From Sphingobacterium sp. GVS05A (GTDB taxonomy: Bacteria > Bacteroidota > Bacteroidia > Sphingobacteriales > Sphingobacteriaceae): a DNA stretch of 64,000 bases. The notes beneath the pieces were generated by a model. That model was not told where the DNA came from. It worked only from the letters and a program-made list of their open reading frames with translations, and searched no databases. Where the stretch lies: positions 651,200 through 715,199 of the forward strand of contig NZ_JAHXYR010000003.1 in assembly GCF_019969845.1 (NCBI RefSeq). The letters are read 5' to 3'. A program made the translations under genes and the position numbers. This document shows positions 26,666 through 36,511 of the stretch, one piece after another; position 1 is the first letter of the stretch, and every line of letters starts with the position of its first letter.

Positions 26666-29600
26666 ATGTATAAGAAGATTTACCAGGTGGGAGTTGCACT
26701 AACCGTTATGGCGACGCCAGCATTAGCGCAACAGACAGAATGGCAACAAATCAACAAGGCTTACAAGACAGGAATGGAATTGTATGAACGCGGGAAATTT
26801 GGTTCTGCGTCAGCGCAATTTGATCGTGTTGAGGCCTTACGGACGAAATCCAATCTACAATTGGATGAGACGGAGGAGCTATCTTTATTAAAGGAAAATG
26901 TACGGTATTACCAAGCTGTTTGTGCCCTGGAATTGGGGGAGTCAAATGCCGAAAATCGTTTCCTAAAATATATTCAAGATTTTCCTGTTAGTGCCAATTC
27001 TAAAGCTGCTTATTTTCAGATCGGTAAATCATATTATGCCAAAAAAGATTATGTGAAAGCGATTGAATGGTTTACAAAGATCGATAGTAAAAACCTTGCT
27101 GGTAAAGAGAATGTAGAATATCGCTTTAAATTAGGTTATGCTTCTTTTATGACAAAAGATTATAAGACAGCAAAACCATTATTTGAGGGATTGAAAGATC
27201 AGAAAACTGAATTTCAGGAAGCATCAATCTACTACTATGCGTATTTATGTTATTTAGATGCAGAGTACAAAACTGCTTTAAATGAATTTGAGCGTTTGAA
27301 TGGTTCCAAACAATTTGAAAACAGTTATCCTTACTACATTACTGCGCTATATTTCCTGGATAAACGCTACGATGATGTATTGGACTATGCATTGCCGATC
27401 TTATCGCGCACCAAGCAGGAAAATGAGACCGAGATGTTTCGTATTATCGCCGCAACTTACTTTATTAAAGGTGATCTAAAAACATCAAAAGATTATTACG
27501 ATAAATTCCAGGCGCAAGATCAAGGCAAGACTCAGAATAACCAGGATAGTTATCAGATCGGTTATATCGCTTATAAATTAAAGGATTACGATAAGGCGAT
27601 TACGGAGCTGGAGAAAATGACCGAGCCTGATGCTTATTACCAATCGGCTATGATTACCCTGGGGGATAGCTTCTTGAAAAAAGGGAACAAACAGTCCGCA
27701 CGTAATGCCTTCTTTAGAGCATCGAAACTGGACTTTGATCCAGCAATGAAAGAAGAAGGTTTGTTCAACTACGCAAAGCTTTCTTACGAATTGGAGTTCC
27801 ACCAAGTTGCTCTGGCTTCTACACAGGAATATCTGAAAACTTATCCAAAATCGAAACGTCAGGAGGAAGCAAAAACCCTATTGGCAGAAGTCTTGTTAAG
27901 TACGAAAAATTACCGTGAGGCGGTCGATATTCTGGAGTCTATTCCAAAACGCGGCAAAGAAGCGAATGCTGCTTACCAAAAAGTAACGTACTATAGAGGT
28001 TTGGAGTTTTATAACGAGCGTGCTTTTGAAAATGCAATTTCTTTGTTTATTCGTTCTGAACAGCACCGTTATGATGAAGAAATCTATGCTTTGGCTACCT
28101 ATTGGAAAGCCGAAGCGATGTATGAGGTGCGTAAATATGGTGAAGCAGTAACGAACTTCAATAAGTTCTTACGTTTGCCAGGTGCGAATAAAACGGATGT
28201 GTACGGTTACGCAAATTATGCTTTAGCCTATGCCGCTTTCCGTAATGGAAACTACAATACAGCAGCGAATTATTTTGAACGTTTCTTGGCCTCAGGTGGT
28301 TCAAAAGGTTTAGAGATCAATACCCGTAATGATGCGATCGCGCGTTTGGGTGACTCTTATTTCTCTTCAAAAAACTATGGTAGAGCCTTGACGGAATATA
28401 ATAAGCTGATTTCTTCAAAAGCACCAAGCCAAGATTATGCCTTGTTCCAACGTGGTGTTATCCAGGGATTGCAGGGAGATAATAATGGTAAGATTTCTAC
28501 GTTGAATGCTGTCATAGCACAATTCCCGAACTCGAATTATGCGGATGATATTGCTTTTGAAATTCCTTATACTCGTTTCTTGATGGGTGAAAGCGATCAG
28601 GCAATTTCTGGACTTCAATCGATGGTGGAAAAATACCCACGAAGCAGTTATGTGCCACGTGCTTTGGTAACAATTGGTTTGGTTCAATATAACCAGGATA
28701 ATAATGATGCTGCTCTAGCGACATTCCAACGTGTCGTTGACCAATATGCATCTACAGACGAAGCAAGACAGGCCATGCGCTCGATCGAGAATATCTATCT
28801 GGATAAAGGGGATGCGACTGGATATATCAAATACGCAACAGGAACCAACTTGGGCGATCTTTCAAAATCGGAACAAGATTCACGCACATTCTCGACAGCA
28901 ACAACCTTATTCTCCCGTGGCAATTACCAAGGCGCTGTGGAGGCGGTAAATGCTTATTTCGATAAATTCCCTAAACCAAATCAAGAGAAATATGCACGTT
29001 TTGTTCGTGCAGAAAGTAATGCGGCTTTAGGTCATACAGAAGACGCGTTGCATGATTATAATATTATCTTGAATGACTGGACCTCACCATATACGGAGCG
29101 TACATTGATTTCGGTCTCTAATCTATATTTGAAACAAAAGAAATATAATGAAGCTACACAGCTGTTGAAAAAACTTGAGCTGACTTCTGAATATAAATCT
29201 AATTACGGTTTCGCGATCAATAACCTGATGGTTTCTTATTATGAAATCGGTGATTATAAAGAAGCATTGAACTATACCAACGCAGTGAAAAACTACGAGA
29301 AATCTTCTGAAGAGGAGATTGCAAATGCGTTTTTATATGCTGGTAAATGTTATGTCAAGCAGAACAAAAAAACGGAGGCTATGAAAGAGTTTAGCTTAGC
29401 CGCTTTGAAGAGCCGTACCGTATTTGGTGCTGAAGCGAAATACAATGTTGCTGTCATTCAATTAGAGAACAAACAATACGATGCTTGTATCAAAACGGCA
29501 ATGGACTTGTCTGACAATTTCTCTTCTTATGAATATTGGGTGGCAAAAAGCTTTATCACAATGGCAGATGCTTACGCTGGTAAAGGCGATGCATTCCAGG

Positions 29601-29704
29601 CGAAAGCAACACTTGAATCAATTGTGGATAATTACGATGCGAAAGATGATATTTTGCCTGCTGCAAAAGAGCGTCTAAATAAATTGAACAACAAAAAGAA
29701 ATAG
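26666..29704 (+). CDS. Large exported tetratricopeptide-repeat protein
   Basis: 1012 residues. A signal peptide (MYKKIYQVGVALTVMATPALAQ) directs it to the periplasm. The rest is a long array of TPR-type helical pairs with recurring A-x-x-x-F-x-x-x-x-x-x-x-P-x-S and Y-x-x-A-x-x-x-F signatures, such as YAKKDYVKAIEWF, NYNTAANYFERF and DNNDAALATFQRVVDQY. Such proteins act as scaffolds. It opens a seven-gene run with an outer-membrane barrel, an HU/SPOR protein, ExbB/ExbD/TonB homologues and folC, and sits 6 bases before the barrel gene. That suggests an envelope assembly or Tol-Pal-like role; no precise function is known to me. Confidence 0.85.
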   Translation: MYKKIYQVGVALTVMATPALAQQTEWQQINKAYKTGMELYERGKFGSASAQFDRVEALRTKSNLQLDETEELSLLKENVRYYQAVCALELGESNAENRFLKYIQDFPVSANSKAAYFQIGKSYYAKKDYVKAIEWFTKIDSKNLAGKENVEYRFKLGYASFMTKDYKTAKPLFEGLKDQKTEFQEASIYYYAYLCYLDAEYKTALNEFERLNGSKQFENSYPYYITALYFLDKRYDDVLDYALPILSRTKQENETEMFRIIAATYFIKGDLKTSKDYYDKFQAQDQGKTQNNQDSYQIGYIAYKLKDYDKAITELEKMTEPDAYYQSAMITLGDSFLKKGNKQSARNAFFRASKLDFDPAMKEEGLFNYAKLSYELEFHQVALASTQEYLKTYPKSKRQEEAKTLLAEVLLSTKNYREAVDILESIPKRGKEANAAYQKVTYYRGLEFYNERAFENAISLFIRSEQHRYDEEIYALATYWKAEAMYEVRKYGEAVTNFNKFLRLPGANKTDVYGYANYALAYAAFRNGNYNTAANYFERFLASGGSKGLEINTRNDAIARLGDSYFSSKNYGRALTEYNKLISSKAPSQDYALFQRGVIQGLQGDNNGKISTLNAVIAQFPNSNYADDIAFEIPYTRFLMGESDQAISGLQSMVEKYPRSSYVPRALVTIGLVQYNQDNNDAALATFQRVVDQYASTDEARQAMRSIENIYLDKGDATGYIKYATGTNLGDLSKSEQDSRTFSTATTLFSRGNYQGAVEAVNAYFDKFPKPNQEKYARFVRAESNAALGHTEDALHDYNIILNDWTSPYTERTLISVSNLYLKQKKYNEATQLLKKLELTSEYKSNYGFAINNLMVSYYEIGDYKEALNYTNAVKNYEKSSEEEIANAFLYAGKCYVKQNKKTEAMKEFSLAALKSRTVFGAEAKYNVAVIQLENKQYDACIKTAMDLSDNFSSYEYWVAKSFITMADAYAGKGDAFQAKATLESIVDNYDAKDDILPAAKERLNKLNNKKK

Positions 29705-29710
29705 GATACA

Positions 29711-31462
29711 ATGAAGAAGTTGCAAAATAGAAATGTGAAGAAATATACCTTAGCAGCGCTTTTGATGGGCGTGGGATTGAATTCTTTTGCACAAGAAACA
29801 GGCAAGAAGAACGATCCTGAAAAACCGGTCACTATTGATTCTTTTGATGTTGTTCGTGATTACAAACCGATTCTTGCAGATGCTGTAAAAATCCGTCGTA
29901 GTCCTGATATGACCAACAAACGGGAATATCAGCCAAAATTAAACTATGGTAATATTATTGATAAGAAATTAGATATCAATACAGGTCTGAAACAATTGAA
30001 CGTGCAGGAAATACCATTTGCACAACCTTTTGAACACAGCAGTAACTATGTCAAATTTGGTGTAGGTAACTATAATACCATTTTAGGTGAAGCTTATTTA
30101 GCTTCCGAGCAGTTTGAAAATACACGTTTTGGGTTATTTGCAAAACACCTAAGCCAAAAAGGGAATATTGATGGACAGAAATTCAGCACCCAGGATGTTG
30201 GTATTTTTGGACGTCGTGTATTGGATGCCGTGACTGTAAAAGGAACAATCGGATACAATCGATATGGTACGAATTTCTATGGTCAAACTTTCGACCAACC
30301 AGGGACAACATTATTGAATACATCACCAGACAAACAAACATTTACTGATATTTATTTAAATGGTGAGCTGGCAAGTAATGTTGATCCGAAGAATGAGCAA
30401 TCTGTGAGCTACTCTGCAAAAGTAGATGGTTACCTATTCAAGGATGCTTATAAAGCGAAGGAAAATTCCTTTGCCCTATCGGGATATTTGAATAAACGCA
30501 TGAGTGCTTTCAATGTCGGAGCCAATGTGAGCGTGACCATGAACGATGTCAAAAACGAAAATGACACAGCGAATGTGAAAAATAATTTGTTTTTGATCAA
30601 TCCATACATTCGATTTAAAGGAGATAACTATAACGTAACTTTGGGAGCCAACCTGACTTCGGAATTTGGTGACGAATCCCGTTTCAATGTTTTCCCATCG
30701 GTGGAAGCTGATTTTTCTTTGGCTCCAGAGTATATCTCTTTATTTGCCGGTGTTAACGGGAATGTGAGACAGGGTTCATTCCGTAACTTTGCGAAGGAAA
30801 ACCCTTATTTGGCACCAAACGTTAAAATTGCCAACTCCATTGAAAAATTGAATGTATATGGTGGTTTAAAAGGGAATGCTGGTGCGACATTTGGTTATAA
30901 AGTAAAGGTATTTTACAAGCAGATCGAAGGACTGCCTTTGTTTAAAAATAGTGCATTCGGCAATGGCCAGGATGGTTATATTCCTTGGGCTTTTGATGTG
31001 GTCTATGATGGTCAGATCAATAAAGCTAAGCATATGGGATTAGAAGGGGAGATTAATGTACGCCTATCACAATTGGTTAATCTAGGCGGTAAAGTATTTA
31101 TTGACGACTATAATCTGAGCGATGAAGAAGAGGCATGGGGCTTACCTAAATTTAGGTTGCAAGCCAATGCACGTTTCAATATCTCGGATAAATTCTTTGT
31201 GGATGCAGAGCTTTCTAGCCAAGGCAATACTTATGCGTATGTCTACAATTATAATACCGATGGTAGCCGCGTAGCAGATAGTGGTCATAAGGTTACCATT
31301 GCTTCCTTTGCGGATTTAAATGCTGGTGCTGAATACCGAATTAAAAAACAATTTGGTGTTTTCGTGAAAGCAAATAATATCTTTGGAAAGGAATATCAGC
31401 GTTACATGTATTACCCAAGATTGGGATTCAATGTAATTGGTGGTCTTAATTATTCGTTTTAA
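29711..31462 (+). CDS. Outer-membrane beta-barrel protein (TonB-dependent receptor-like C-terminal barrel)
   Basis: 583 residues with a signal peptide ending at N-S-F-A-Q-E. It is built from alternating beta strands with aromatic girdles and ends in a barrel-closing strand (GFNVIGGLNYSF, terminal Phe). It contains the TBDR-like late motif V-F-V-K-A-N-N-I-F-G-K-E-Y. It lacks a plug domain and a TonB box that I can recognise, and is shorter than typical receptors, so it may be a plug-less barrel working with the TPR protein encoded 6 bases upstream. Inference: a porin-like or assembly barrel. Confidence 0.8.
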   Translation: MKKLQNRNVKKYTLAALLMGVGLNSFAQETGKKNDPEKPVTIDSFDVVRDYKPILADAVKIRRSPDMTNKREYQPKLNYGNIIDKKLDINTGLKQLNVQEIPFAQPFEHSSNYVKFGVGNYNTILGEAYLASEQFENTRFGLFAKHLSQKGNIDGQKFSTQDVGIFGRRVLDAVTVKGTIGYNRYGTNFYGQTFDQPGTTLLNTSPDKQTFTDIYLNGELASNVDPKNEQSVSYSAKVDGYLFKDAYKAKENSFALSGYLNKRMSAFNVGANVSVTMNDVKNENDTANVKNNLFLINPYIRFKGDNYNVTLGANLTSEFGDESRFNVFPSVEADFSLAPEYISLFAGVNGNVRQGSFRNFAKENPYLAPNVKIANSIEKLNVYGGLKGNAGATFGYKVKVFYKQIEGLPLFKNSAFGNGQDGYIPWAFDVVYDGQINKAKHMGLEGEINVRLSQLVNLGGKVFIDDYNLSDEEEAWGLPKFRLQANARFNISDKFFVDAELSSQGNTYAYVYNYNTDGSRVADSGHKVTIASFADLNAGAEYRIKKQFGVFVKANNIFGKEYQRYMYYPRLGFNVIGGLNYSF

Positions 31463-31475
31463 CGAATTAAGATTA

Positions 31476-31483
31476 TAAATTTG
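31476..31483 (+). promoter_or_regulatory. Candidate -7 element for the HU/SPOR-ExbB-ExbD-TonB genes
   Basis: TAAATTTG lies 20 bases upstream of the HU/SPOR start; a near-match TTC lies at -33 with 20-base spacing (31453-31455). It could start a second transcript inside the cluster. Confidence 0.4.
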
Positions 31484-31502
31484 CATTTTAAATCATAGAA
31501 CA

Positions 31503-32921
31503 ATGAATCTAGGCAAAAACATCAATAGTTTATTAAGACGCTATGCGGAAGTATACGTGCCCGGAATAGGTGTGTTCAAAAGAATTCATTCTCCAGCTCA
31601 ATTTGATAAACAGAATAATGTGTTTTTGCCACCTATATCCTATGTCGAACTGGACTATTCTGCACAACATGGATTCAATATCGTGCATTATATTCAACAA
31701 CAGGAAAACTTAAGTTTGGGGCAGGCGCAGCAAATTCTGGACGATACCGTCGGCTCGTTAAGGAATGACTTAGGGCAATTTGGTCAGGTAAAGCTGGATG
31801 ATCTTGGTCTATTGATTAGCTATGGCTCAAGTTTGGTATTTAAGCCTTTAGATTTATCTGGCTTTAATTTTCAGCCTGTTGTTAATCTGGTCGGTCCTGA
31901 AATTGAAACGGTTATTCCAGTACGGGAGGATGAACATGGACTTGCTGAATCGGATGAAGCTCTAGTGTCAGAACCTACTGAAGAATTGGTTAATGAGCCC
32001 AATGCTGTCGTTGGCAACAACGTTAAAGGCGAAGAGGAAACAGCAAACGAACAGCGCGAGCCACTGGATTTAGAAAATGATGATAATTTTACACCGACTG
32101 AATCCGTCGCCGAATTGGTCGAACCTATCGCTCCGATCGTGGAGGAGGATACCCTAGCGGAAAATACCTTGGAAGAGGAAGCCAGGGTTGAAGCTGAACT
32201 TTTAGATACTGTAGCTGTTTCGACACCGATTGACCAAAACGATAATCAGGAAGTTGCTGAAGAGGAAAAAATCGCGGAAAAAGAAGTTGGTGCTATTGCT
32301 GCTGCAAATTCTACTTATGCTCCTAATATTTATGAGGAGGAACCGCGCAATTCGAATGCAATCTGGTATTGGATAACAGCGGCCATTGTATTGGTTATGA
32401 TTGCAGTGGGTGTCTTATATACAAATCCGGGACTGAAAAATTCACTGTTTGGTGGGACACAACCGGCCTTAAAACCTGTTGGTGATACAATTGTTCAGAA
32501 AAATAATTTACCGATCAATGATACAATGTCCAACACATTCGTGGCGGACAGTTTAAAGAAAGCGGATTCTCTAGCGAGAATGGCTCCTGATTCATTAAAA
32601 GGTACTGCTTTAACTGCTGGAAAGAAGGCCACTGAAAAAACTCCGGTTTTGCAGGCAGATCCAGTTATCAAAGAATCTATTCCTGTTGCACAGCCAAAGT
32701 ACCAACTCGTTATTGGTTCTGCGCGTACAATGGCACAGGCAGAGGAGGAGGCAAAACGTCTTCGGGCACTAGGTTATAAGACTGCGCGTGCTGTGGAAGG
32801 GAAGTTTAAAAAGAATAGAAAGAAAATCATCTTGAATACCTACATGACAAAAGCGGAGGCCGACCTCGCTCAAAAATCTGTAGAGAAAAAAATTGAAGGT
32901 GCTTGGGTAGAAACATTATAG
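31503..32921 (+). CDS. HU-CCDC81 and SPOR domain protein
   Basis: 472 residues. Residues 1-130 look like the paired bacterial HU/CCDC81 domains (NINSLLRRYAEVYVPGIGVFKR; later LDDTVGSLRNDL-like and FGQVKLDDLGLL). Next are about 150 acidic, low-complexity residues, one membrane helix at about 286-306, a Pro/Lys-rich linker, and a C-terminal SPOR domain (YQLVIGSARTMAQAEEEAKRLRALGYKTARA). SPOR domains bind denuded peptidoglycan at division sites. The N-terminal domain would be cytoplasmic and the SPOR domain periplasmic. The CCDC81-type combination is a Bacteroidota family of unknown role; the ExbB homologue follows 25 bases later. Confidence 0.87.
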   Translation: MNLGKNINSLLRRYAEVYVPGIGVFKRIHSPAQFDKQNNVFLPPISYVELDYSAQHGFNIVHYIQQQENLSLGQAQQILDDTVGSLRNDLGQFGQVKLDDLGLLISYGSSLVFKPLDLSGFNFQPVVNLVGPEIETVIPVREDEHGLAESDEALVSEPTEELVNEPNAVVGNNVKGEEETANEQREPLDLENDDNFTPTESVAELVEPIAPIVEEDTLAENTLEEEARVEAELLDTVAVSTPIDQNDNQEVAEEEKIAEKEVGAIAAANSTYAPNIYEEEPRNSNAIWYWITAAIVLVMIAVGVLYTNPGLKNSLFGGTQPALKPVGDTIVQKNNLPINDTMSNTFVADSLKKADSLARMAPDSLKGTALTAGKKATEKTPVLQADPVIKESIPVAQPKYQLVIGSARTMAQAEEEAKRLRALGYKTARAVEGKFKKNRKKIILNTYMTKAEADLAQKSVEKKIEGAWVETL

Positions 32922-32946
32922 AAACTATATAAAACTATTAATAATT

Positions 32947-33654
32947 ATGTCATTAGTGCAAGATACAGCAAGGGCTGCTGTAGATACGTTTAATCAAGCT
33001 GCGCAACAACCATTACCTGCTGCTGCTAGTACAGAAAACATGAGTTTGATCGATATGATGATCAAAGGGGGATGGATAATGGTTCCAATCCTATTACTGT
33101 TCTTTATTGGATTGGTTATCTTTTTTGAACGCTATCTGACTATTCGCAGAGCAGCCAAATACGATAATAGTTTGATGTCTCAAGTTAAAGCAAATGTATT
33201 GTCGGGAAATTTAGACTCAGCTTTGGCTGTATGTCGTTCCAGTAACTCGGCCTTAGGACGTATGTTGCAGAAGGGCCTATTACGTGTAGGTAGACCTATC
33301 AAAGATATTGAAGGTGCGATTGAAAACGTTGGTAAATTAGAAGTTGCCAAATTGGAGAAAAACATCAATATCCTTGGTATTATCGCGGGTATCGCACCAA
33401 TGCTTGGTTTCGTTGGTACTATCTTTGGGGTAATCAGGATTTTCCATGAGGTAGAATTGGCGGGTGGTATCGACATCGCATCCGTATCCGGTGGTCTATA
33501 TGTGAAAATGGTGTCTTCAGCTTCAGGTCTTGCTGTCGGTATCTTGGCTTATTTAGGCTATCATATCTTAAATATGATGGTTGAACGATTGATTTTACGT
33601 ATGGAAACCGATGCAGTAGAATTTATTGATTTATTGGATGAACCAGGAAGATAA
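32947..33654 (+). CDS. MotA/TolQ/ExbB proton channel protein
   Basis: 235 residues. One helix near 40-60 (MVPILLLFFIGLVIFFERYLTIRR), then a cytoplasmic part, then two helices at about 135-160 (IIAGIAPMLGFVGTIFGVI, the TolQ/ExbB signature with its conserved Thr) and 175-200. It forms the stator pentamer with the ExbD homologue and uses the proton gradient to drive envelope work. The stop codon overlaps the next start by one base (33654). Confidence 0.93.
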   Translation: MSLVQDTARAAVDTFNQAAQQPLPAAASTENMSLIDMMIKGGWIMVPILLLFFIGLVIFFERYLTIRRAAKYDNSLMSQVKANVLSGNLDSALAVCRSSNSALGRMLQKGLLRVGRPIKDIEGAIENVGKLEVAKLEKNINILGIIAGIAPMLGFVGTIFGVIRIFHEVELAGGIDIASVSGGLYVKMVSSASGLAVGILAYLGYHILNMMVERLILRMETDAVEFIDLLDEPGR

Positions 33655-34064
33655 TGAACTTACGAAGTAGAAAAAATAAACCATCTGCCGAAGTCCATAC
33701 TTCAGCGTTAAACGACATCATGTTTTTCCTGATGTTGTTTTTCCTGTTGGCATCGGCGGTTTCGAATCCGCAAGTGGTCAAGCTATTGTTGCCAAAGTCG
33801 AGTGCAGGTGAACAATCTGTTGCGAAAAAGACACTTACAGTATCTATCACAAAGGAATTGGGCTATTTCATTGATAAAAATCCGGTTCCTGTAGAAGGGT
33901 TGGAGGCGGCTATCCAGTCGCAAATGGCTAGTGGAGAAGAATTGACGATTATGCTTTACGTCGATAATACTGTTCCTATCCAAAATGTCATTTCTGTTAT
34001 GGATGTAGCCAATCGTCTGAAAGTGAAGGTAGTCTTGGCAACGGAACCAAAAAAAGATAAGTAG
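33654..34064 (+). CDS. ExbD/TolR-family stator protein
   Basis: 136 residues. N-terminal cytoplasmic stretch, then a single helix about residues 21-40 (LNDIMFFLMLFFLLASAV) preceded by the conserved Asp of the proton path (N-D-I-M-F), and a periplasmic domain. Partner of the ExbB homologue; the start overlaps its stop codon, so the two are translationally coupled. Confidence 0.92.
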   Translation: MNLRSRKNKPSAEVHTSALNDIMFFLMLFFLLASAVSNPQVVKLLLPKSSAGEQSVAKKTLTVSITKELGYFIDKNPVPVEGLEAAIQSQMASGEELTIMLYVDNTVPIQNVISVMDVANRLKVKVVLATEPKKDK

Positions 34065-34122
34065 GAACAATTAAACTTTTTCAAAGTTTATTGCTCATAT
34101 GTTAATATAGGAGATTTATACA

Positions 34123-34950
34123 ATGAGATATCATCTTCAACATGAAGAAAATAATTTCCCCAAGGCCTTGGGGATATCTACATTGGTCATGGCATCGCTG
34201 CTGTTGATTGGTTTCTTTGTGGTCTTTAAAGCGCAAGCACCGGATGAGTATGGTATGGGCGGTATGATCGTCAACTATGGTACCTCTCCTGAAGGAATGG
34301 GGGATGATTATATGAGTGTGGAGGAACCTTCTGTGGATCCTAACGCAAATAATGAGCGTCCAGATCGTATAGATCCTGTGGAGACCCCAACGCCAACGCC
34401 AACACAACAAGTTGCTGAAAAGGCAGTCGTCACGCAGGATATGGAAGAGGCACCTGCTGTAACAAAAACAGAAAAGAAGGTGGTGTCAAAGGCGCCTGAA
34501 ACGACCAAAGAAACAAAAGCAGTGGCGCCACAGGCAAATGCAAAAGCGCTTTTCAAAGGGAATAAAAATAATGGTAAGGGCGCTGGTGATGGTACAGGTA
34601 CAACACCCGGAAATCAGGGTTCTAAACTAGGGGATCCTTTGGCCAGTAATTATGGTGAAGGAGGATCCGGCAATGGCAACATGATGTTGTCCATTGAGAA
34701 CCGTAGTTTTACACAACGACCAAGCATTGACGATAATGGCCAACAGGCTGGAAAGGTTGCTGTGGAATTCAGAGTGAATAAGCAGGGTGTTATTACGTAT
34801 GCTCGTGCAGGTGTAAAAGGTACGACGATCACAGATCCTTCTTTGTTGGAGAAATGTGAACGTGCCGTCAGAGGGGCGCGACTAAATCAATTGCCTAATG
34901 CCCCTGATACCCAAACAGGGCGGATTGTATTCAATTTTAGATTAAGATAA
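34123..34950 (+). CDS. TonB-like energy transducer
   Basis: 275 residues. A single N-terminal helix (about 18-36, ALGISTLVMASLLLIGFFVVF), a Pro/Thr/Lys-rich periplasm-spanning linker (about 80-165), a Gly-rich region, and a C-terminal domain about 210-275 (G-K-V-A-V-E-F-R-V-N-K-Q-G-V-I-T) like TonB/TolA C-terminal folds. With the ExbB/ExbD pair it forms a complete motor. The usual TonB YP motif is not present, so it could be TolA-like. The final domain resembles the AgmX/PglI or 'TonB C-terminal' group. Confidence 0.85.
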   Translation: MRYHLQHEENNFPKALGISTLVMASLLLIGFFVVFKAQAPDEYGMGGMIVNYGTSPEGMGDDYMSVEEPSVDPNANNERPDRIDPVETPTPTPTQQVAEKAVVTQDMEEAPAVTKTEKKVVSKAPETTKETKAVAPQANAKALFKGNKNNGKGAGDGTGTTPGNQGSKLGDPLASNYGEGGSGNGNMMLSIENRSFTQRPSIDDNGQQAGKVAVEFRVNKQGVITYARAGVKGTTITDPSLLEKCERAVRGARLNQLPNAPDTQTGRIVFNFRLR

Positions 34951-34961
34951 AAATCATTCAG

Positions 34962-36269
34962 ATGAATGCTTATAAGGAGGTAATCGAGTATTTATATACT
35001 CGATTACCTATGTTTACAAGGGATGGCGCCTCGGCCTTCAAAAAAGACCTTGACAATACCATCAAACTTTGCAACGCGCTGGACAACCCGCAGCAAAAAT
35101 TCAAAACCTTACATATTGCCGGTACTAATGGAAAGGGATCTACTTCCCATATGCTTGCGGCTATATTGAGCGAGGCAGGCTATAAGACCGGTCTCTATAC
35201 TTCACCACATTTACTGGATTTCAGAGAACGTATCCGGGTCAATGGTGTGATGTGTGAGCAGGAGTTTGTTACGGATTTTGTTCAAACACATAAGGCTTTG
35301 ATAGAGGAGGTAAATCCTTCTTTTTTTGAAATCACAGTAGCGATGGCTTTTGATTATTTTGAGAAAAGCAAAGTCGATATTGCTGTTATTGAAGTAGGAC
35401 TCGGTGGACGATTGGACAGCACGAATATTATCCAGCCATTACTGTCTGTAATCACCAATATCGGTTTTGACCACATGAATATGCTTGGAAATACATTAGC
35501 TGAGATTGCTAGTGAGAAAGCAGGTATTATTAAAAGAAACACACCGGTGGTGATTTCTGAATATGCTGCTGAAACAGCATCTGTATTCTTGGATAAAGCC
35601 CATGTAGAACAGGCACCTATCCGATTTGCTTCCCAGGTTTATCAGACCAAGATGCTAAGTGTTGATCAGGATTACCTGCGTATTGAAGCTAATGATGGAA
35701 ATGGTGCTGAAGAACTTTATCAACTTGACCTCAAAGGGTCATATCAGGTGAAGAACCTTGCTGGTGTTCTTTTGGCGGTCGACGAATTACGTAAGCAAGG
35801 ATTTCAAATCAGTCGCCTTCACGTGCATGAAGCGTTGAAAAAAGTGCAATCTACTACAGGTATTCAGGGGCGTTGGCAACAGTTATCCAAAGATCCTTTT
35901 ATAATCTGTGATACGGGACACAATGAAGATGGAATTCATGAGGTTATAAAAAATCTGAACAGCACAACCTATAACAAATTACACTTTGTCATTGGTGCTA
36001 TGCGGGATAAAGATCTATCGCACATGTTACCCTATCTACCCAAAGACGCTATTTATTATTTCTCAGCACCGGATATGCCAAGAGCAATGCCTTCGGATTT
36101 GCTCCGTGAGGAGGCTGTGGTATTTGATTTGCATGGTAGAGACTACTCCTCAGTACAAGAAGCTTTTGTGGCTGCTAAAGCTGCTTATGAAAATGGCGAC
36201 CTGATTTTTGTGGGGGGTAGTAATTTTGTGGTGGCTGAAGTCTTGGTTGCAGTAGATAAAGGATTATAA
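34962..36269 (+). CDS. folC: Bifunctional folylpolyglutamate/dihydrofolate synthase
   Basis: 435 residues, Mur-ligase fold. The P-loop is T-N-G-K-G-S-T-S-H-M (residues about 54-63), followed by the T-S-P-H-L-L-D-F-R-E-R-I omega loop and later D-G-I-H-E. It adds glutamate to dihydropteroate and folates. The start lies 11 bases after the TonB gene. Its place at the end of the envelope cluster is a frequent Bacteroidota arrangement and probably reflects operon inheritance rather than function. Confidence 0.94.
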   Translation: MNAYKEVIEYLYTRLPMFTRDGASAFKKDLDNTIKLCNALDNPQQKFKTLHIAGTNGKGSTSHMLAAILSEAGYKTGLYTSPHLLDFRERIRVNGVMCEQEFVTDFVQTHKALIEEVNPSFFEITVAMAFDYFEKSKVDIAVIEVGLGGRLDSTNIIQPLLSVITNIGFDHMNMLGNTLAEIASEKAGIIKRNTPVVISEYAAETASVFLDKAHVEQAPIRFASQVYQTKMLSVDQDYLRIEANDGNGAEELYQLDLKGSYQVKNLAGVLLAVDELRKQGFQISRLHVHEALKKVQSTTGIQGRWQQLSKDPFIICDTGHNEDGIHEVIKNLNSTTYNKLHFVIGAMRDKDLSHMLPYLPKDAIYYFSAPDMPRAMPSDLLREEAVVFDLHGRDYSSVQEAFVAAKAAYENGDLIFVGGSNFVVAEVLVAVDKGL

Positions 36270-36279
36270 TGTAAAGAAT

Positions 36280-36341
36280 AAGGATCAGAGATACTGGGTT
36301 TGTCAGCCTAAGCTAATCTACACAGTCTATGATCCTTTTTT
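36280..36341 (+). terminator. Probable folC terminator
   Basis: aaggatca (36280-36287) pairs with tgatcctt (36330-36337) across a long loop and is followed by T's. The remaining gap to 36511 is A/T-rich with nothing else recognised. Confidence 0.55.
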
Positions 36342-36511
36342 CTTGATTTTTACGCAGCTTTTTTTCTGAATTTTCAGTTTTTATTGATTCGTATTTTTTC
36401 TTTAAGGTATCAATGAACTCGCTACGTTCGGCTTATTGTCCAGAAAGAGCCTTCCGTCAATTTTCATGGCAGTTGATGCTTGTGAAAGGATGAAGGTTTT
36501 GTTACTTTTTT

